A stretch of DNA of 64,000 bases, taken from contig JADJEZ010000011.1 of NCBI GenBank assembly GCA_016708825.1, positions 62,001 to 126,000 on the forward strand, written 5' to 3'. The notes beneath the pieces were generated by a model. The model was given only the letters and a program-made list of their open reading frames with translations, made no database searches and was not told where the DNA came from. This DNA comes from Betaproteobacteria bacterium. Lineage in GTDB: Bacteria > Pseudomonadota > Gammaproteobacteria > Burkholderiales > Usitatibacteraceae. This document shows, piece after piece, positions 63,553 to 64,000 of this stretch (position 1 is its first letter; every line of letters starts with the position of its first letter). The translations under genes and the position numbers were made by a program.

Positions 63553-64000
63553 TCAATTTGCAACCGCGCGCGCATCGCTTCCCGTCGCGGCGGGCGCAGC
63601 GACTTCCACGTCCTCCAGGTAATAGCGCGCGTTCACGGCCCGGGCGAGCGCTTCGTCCAGGGTCGCGCGCGTTGCGTCGTCGAGCCCGGGGTTGCGACGC
63701 CGCATGTCGGCGAACATGCGCTCGTAGTGTTCGCCGGGAGCGACTTCCGTTCGCAGCCGCAGGCGCCATTGGCCGGGCGCGACCTGGACATCGAATTGCA
63801 TCTCGTGGCGGGCATCGGGCGCGAGGCGCGTGTCGGCGATTTCCTTGTCGAGCCCCACCGTGAGCTGCCGGCCGATCGTGTGGTCCCCGACGAGGACGTG
63901 CGTTCCCCGGCCGAGCAGGTAGACGCGAACGAGGATCCGGGGAACGACATAGGTGGGCAGGTAATGCCCGGCGTCCCGGTTGGCGAGGACGACGGTGACG
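63553..64000 (-). CDS. Unidentified protein, C-terminal part (partial)
   Basis: The frame is open from the right edge to a stop at 63553-63555, so ~148 C-terminal residues are seen. The sequence contains ANRDAGHYLPTYVVPRILVR and a beta-rich stretch (WRLRLRTEVAPGEHYERMF), reminiscent of C-terminal beta domains of some multihaem cytochromes (inference, weak). No CxxCH occurs in the visible part. A 140-base spacer separates it from the small secreted protein on the same strand. Confidence 0.6.
   Translation of the reverse strand, partial: VTVVLANRDAGHYLPTYVVPRILVRVYLLGRGTHVLVGDHTIGRQLTVGLDKEIADTRLAPDARHEMQFDVQVAPGQWRLRLRTEVAPGEHYERMFADMRRRNPGLDDATRATLDEALARAVNARYYLEDVEVAAPAATGSDARAVAN

Overview
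The window is GC-rich chromosomal DNA from a member of the Betaproteobacteria. The best evidence is the housekeeping order rplU-rpmA-obgE-proB with rppH and proS next to it, and the sets tsaE-amiC-mutL-miaA and yajC-secD-secF. Genes are densely packed with many ATGA/GTGA overlaps, and no insertion sequence, prophage or CRISPR array is visible. The sequence was probably assembled from error-prone or low-coverage reads. About 20 single-base frame breaks, many of them one base missing from a C or G run, interrupt conserved genes that include normally indispensable ones (lpxK, ispB, yajC). I give these loci full-length spans and name the break.

Region 1 (1-21,966) is a Wzy-type exopolysaccharide locus. 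It starts with the tail of a radical SAM protein and rfbA. It then holds a sugar-nucleotide reductase, a Wza-like export lipoprotein, an initiating sugar transferase, a Wzz-like chain-length protein, a 55-residue membrane protein, three family 2 glycosyltransferases, a methyltransferase, a nucleotidyltransferase, an epimerase, an O-antigen-ligase/polymerase-type protein, a radical SAM/SPASM protein and a Wzx-type flippase. Two secreted TIM-barrel glycosidase-like proteins, one fused to a TolB-like propeller, look like the least described part. The inferred job is to build a repeat unit on undecaprenyl phosphate, flip it, polymerise it and export it, with optional trimming in the periplasm.

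Region 2 (22,037-30,451) carries queG, tsaE, amiC, a GGDEF/EAL protein, mutL, miaA and dodecin. The stretch 26.8-29.7 kb is the most damaged part of the window.

Region 3 (30,514-47,918) holds xseA, an ExbB/ExbD pair with lpxK, a Trm112-like protein and kdsB (outer-membrane and LPS supply), then adk, a pyrophosphate-dependent phosphofructokinase next to a proton-pumping pyrophosphatase (PPi-based energy saving), a glutathione S-transferase, tgt, yajC-secD-secF, DedA, DUF2721, DUF2069, WrbA and YihY. The 490-bp xseA/exbB spacer has an AT-rich block and three DnaA-box-like sites.

Region 4 (47,919-58,482) has a PilZ-like protein, a TlpA-type thioredoxin, a lytic transglycosylase, proS, rppH, a Yip1-family membrane protein, proB, obgE, a broken LysE/RhtB exporter, rpmA, rplU, ispB and tRNA-Pro(CGG).

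Region 5 (58,507-64,000) encodes a sigma-54-type response regulator and histidine kinase, a phosphate-porin-like outer-membrane protein, a three-haem c-type cytochrome, a small secreted cysteine protein and the end of an unidentified protein. This is a plausible regulated periplasmic electron-transfer module whose substrate is unknown.
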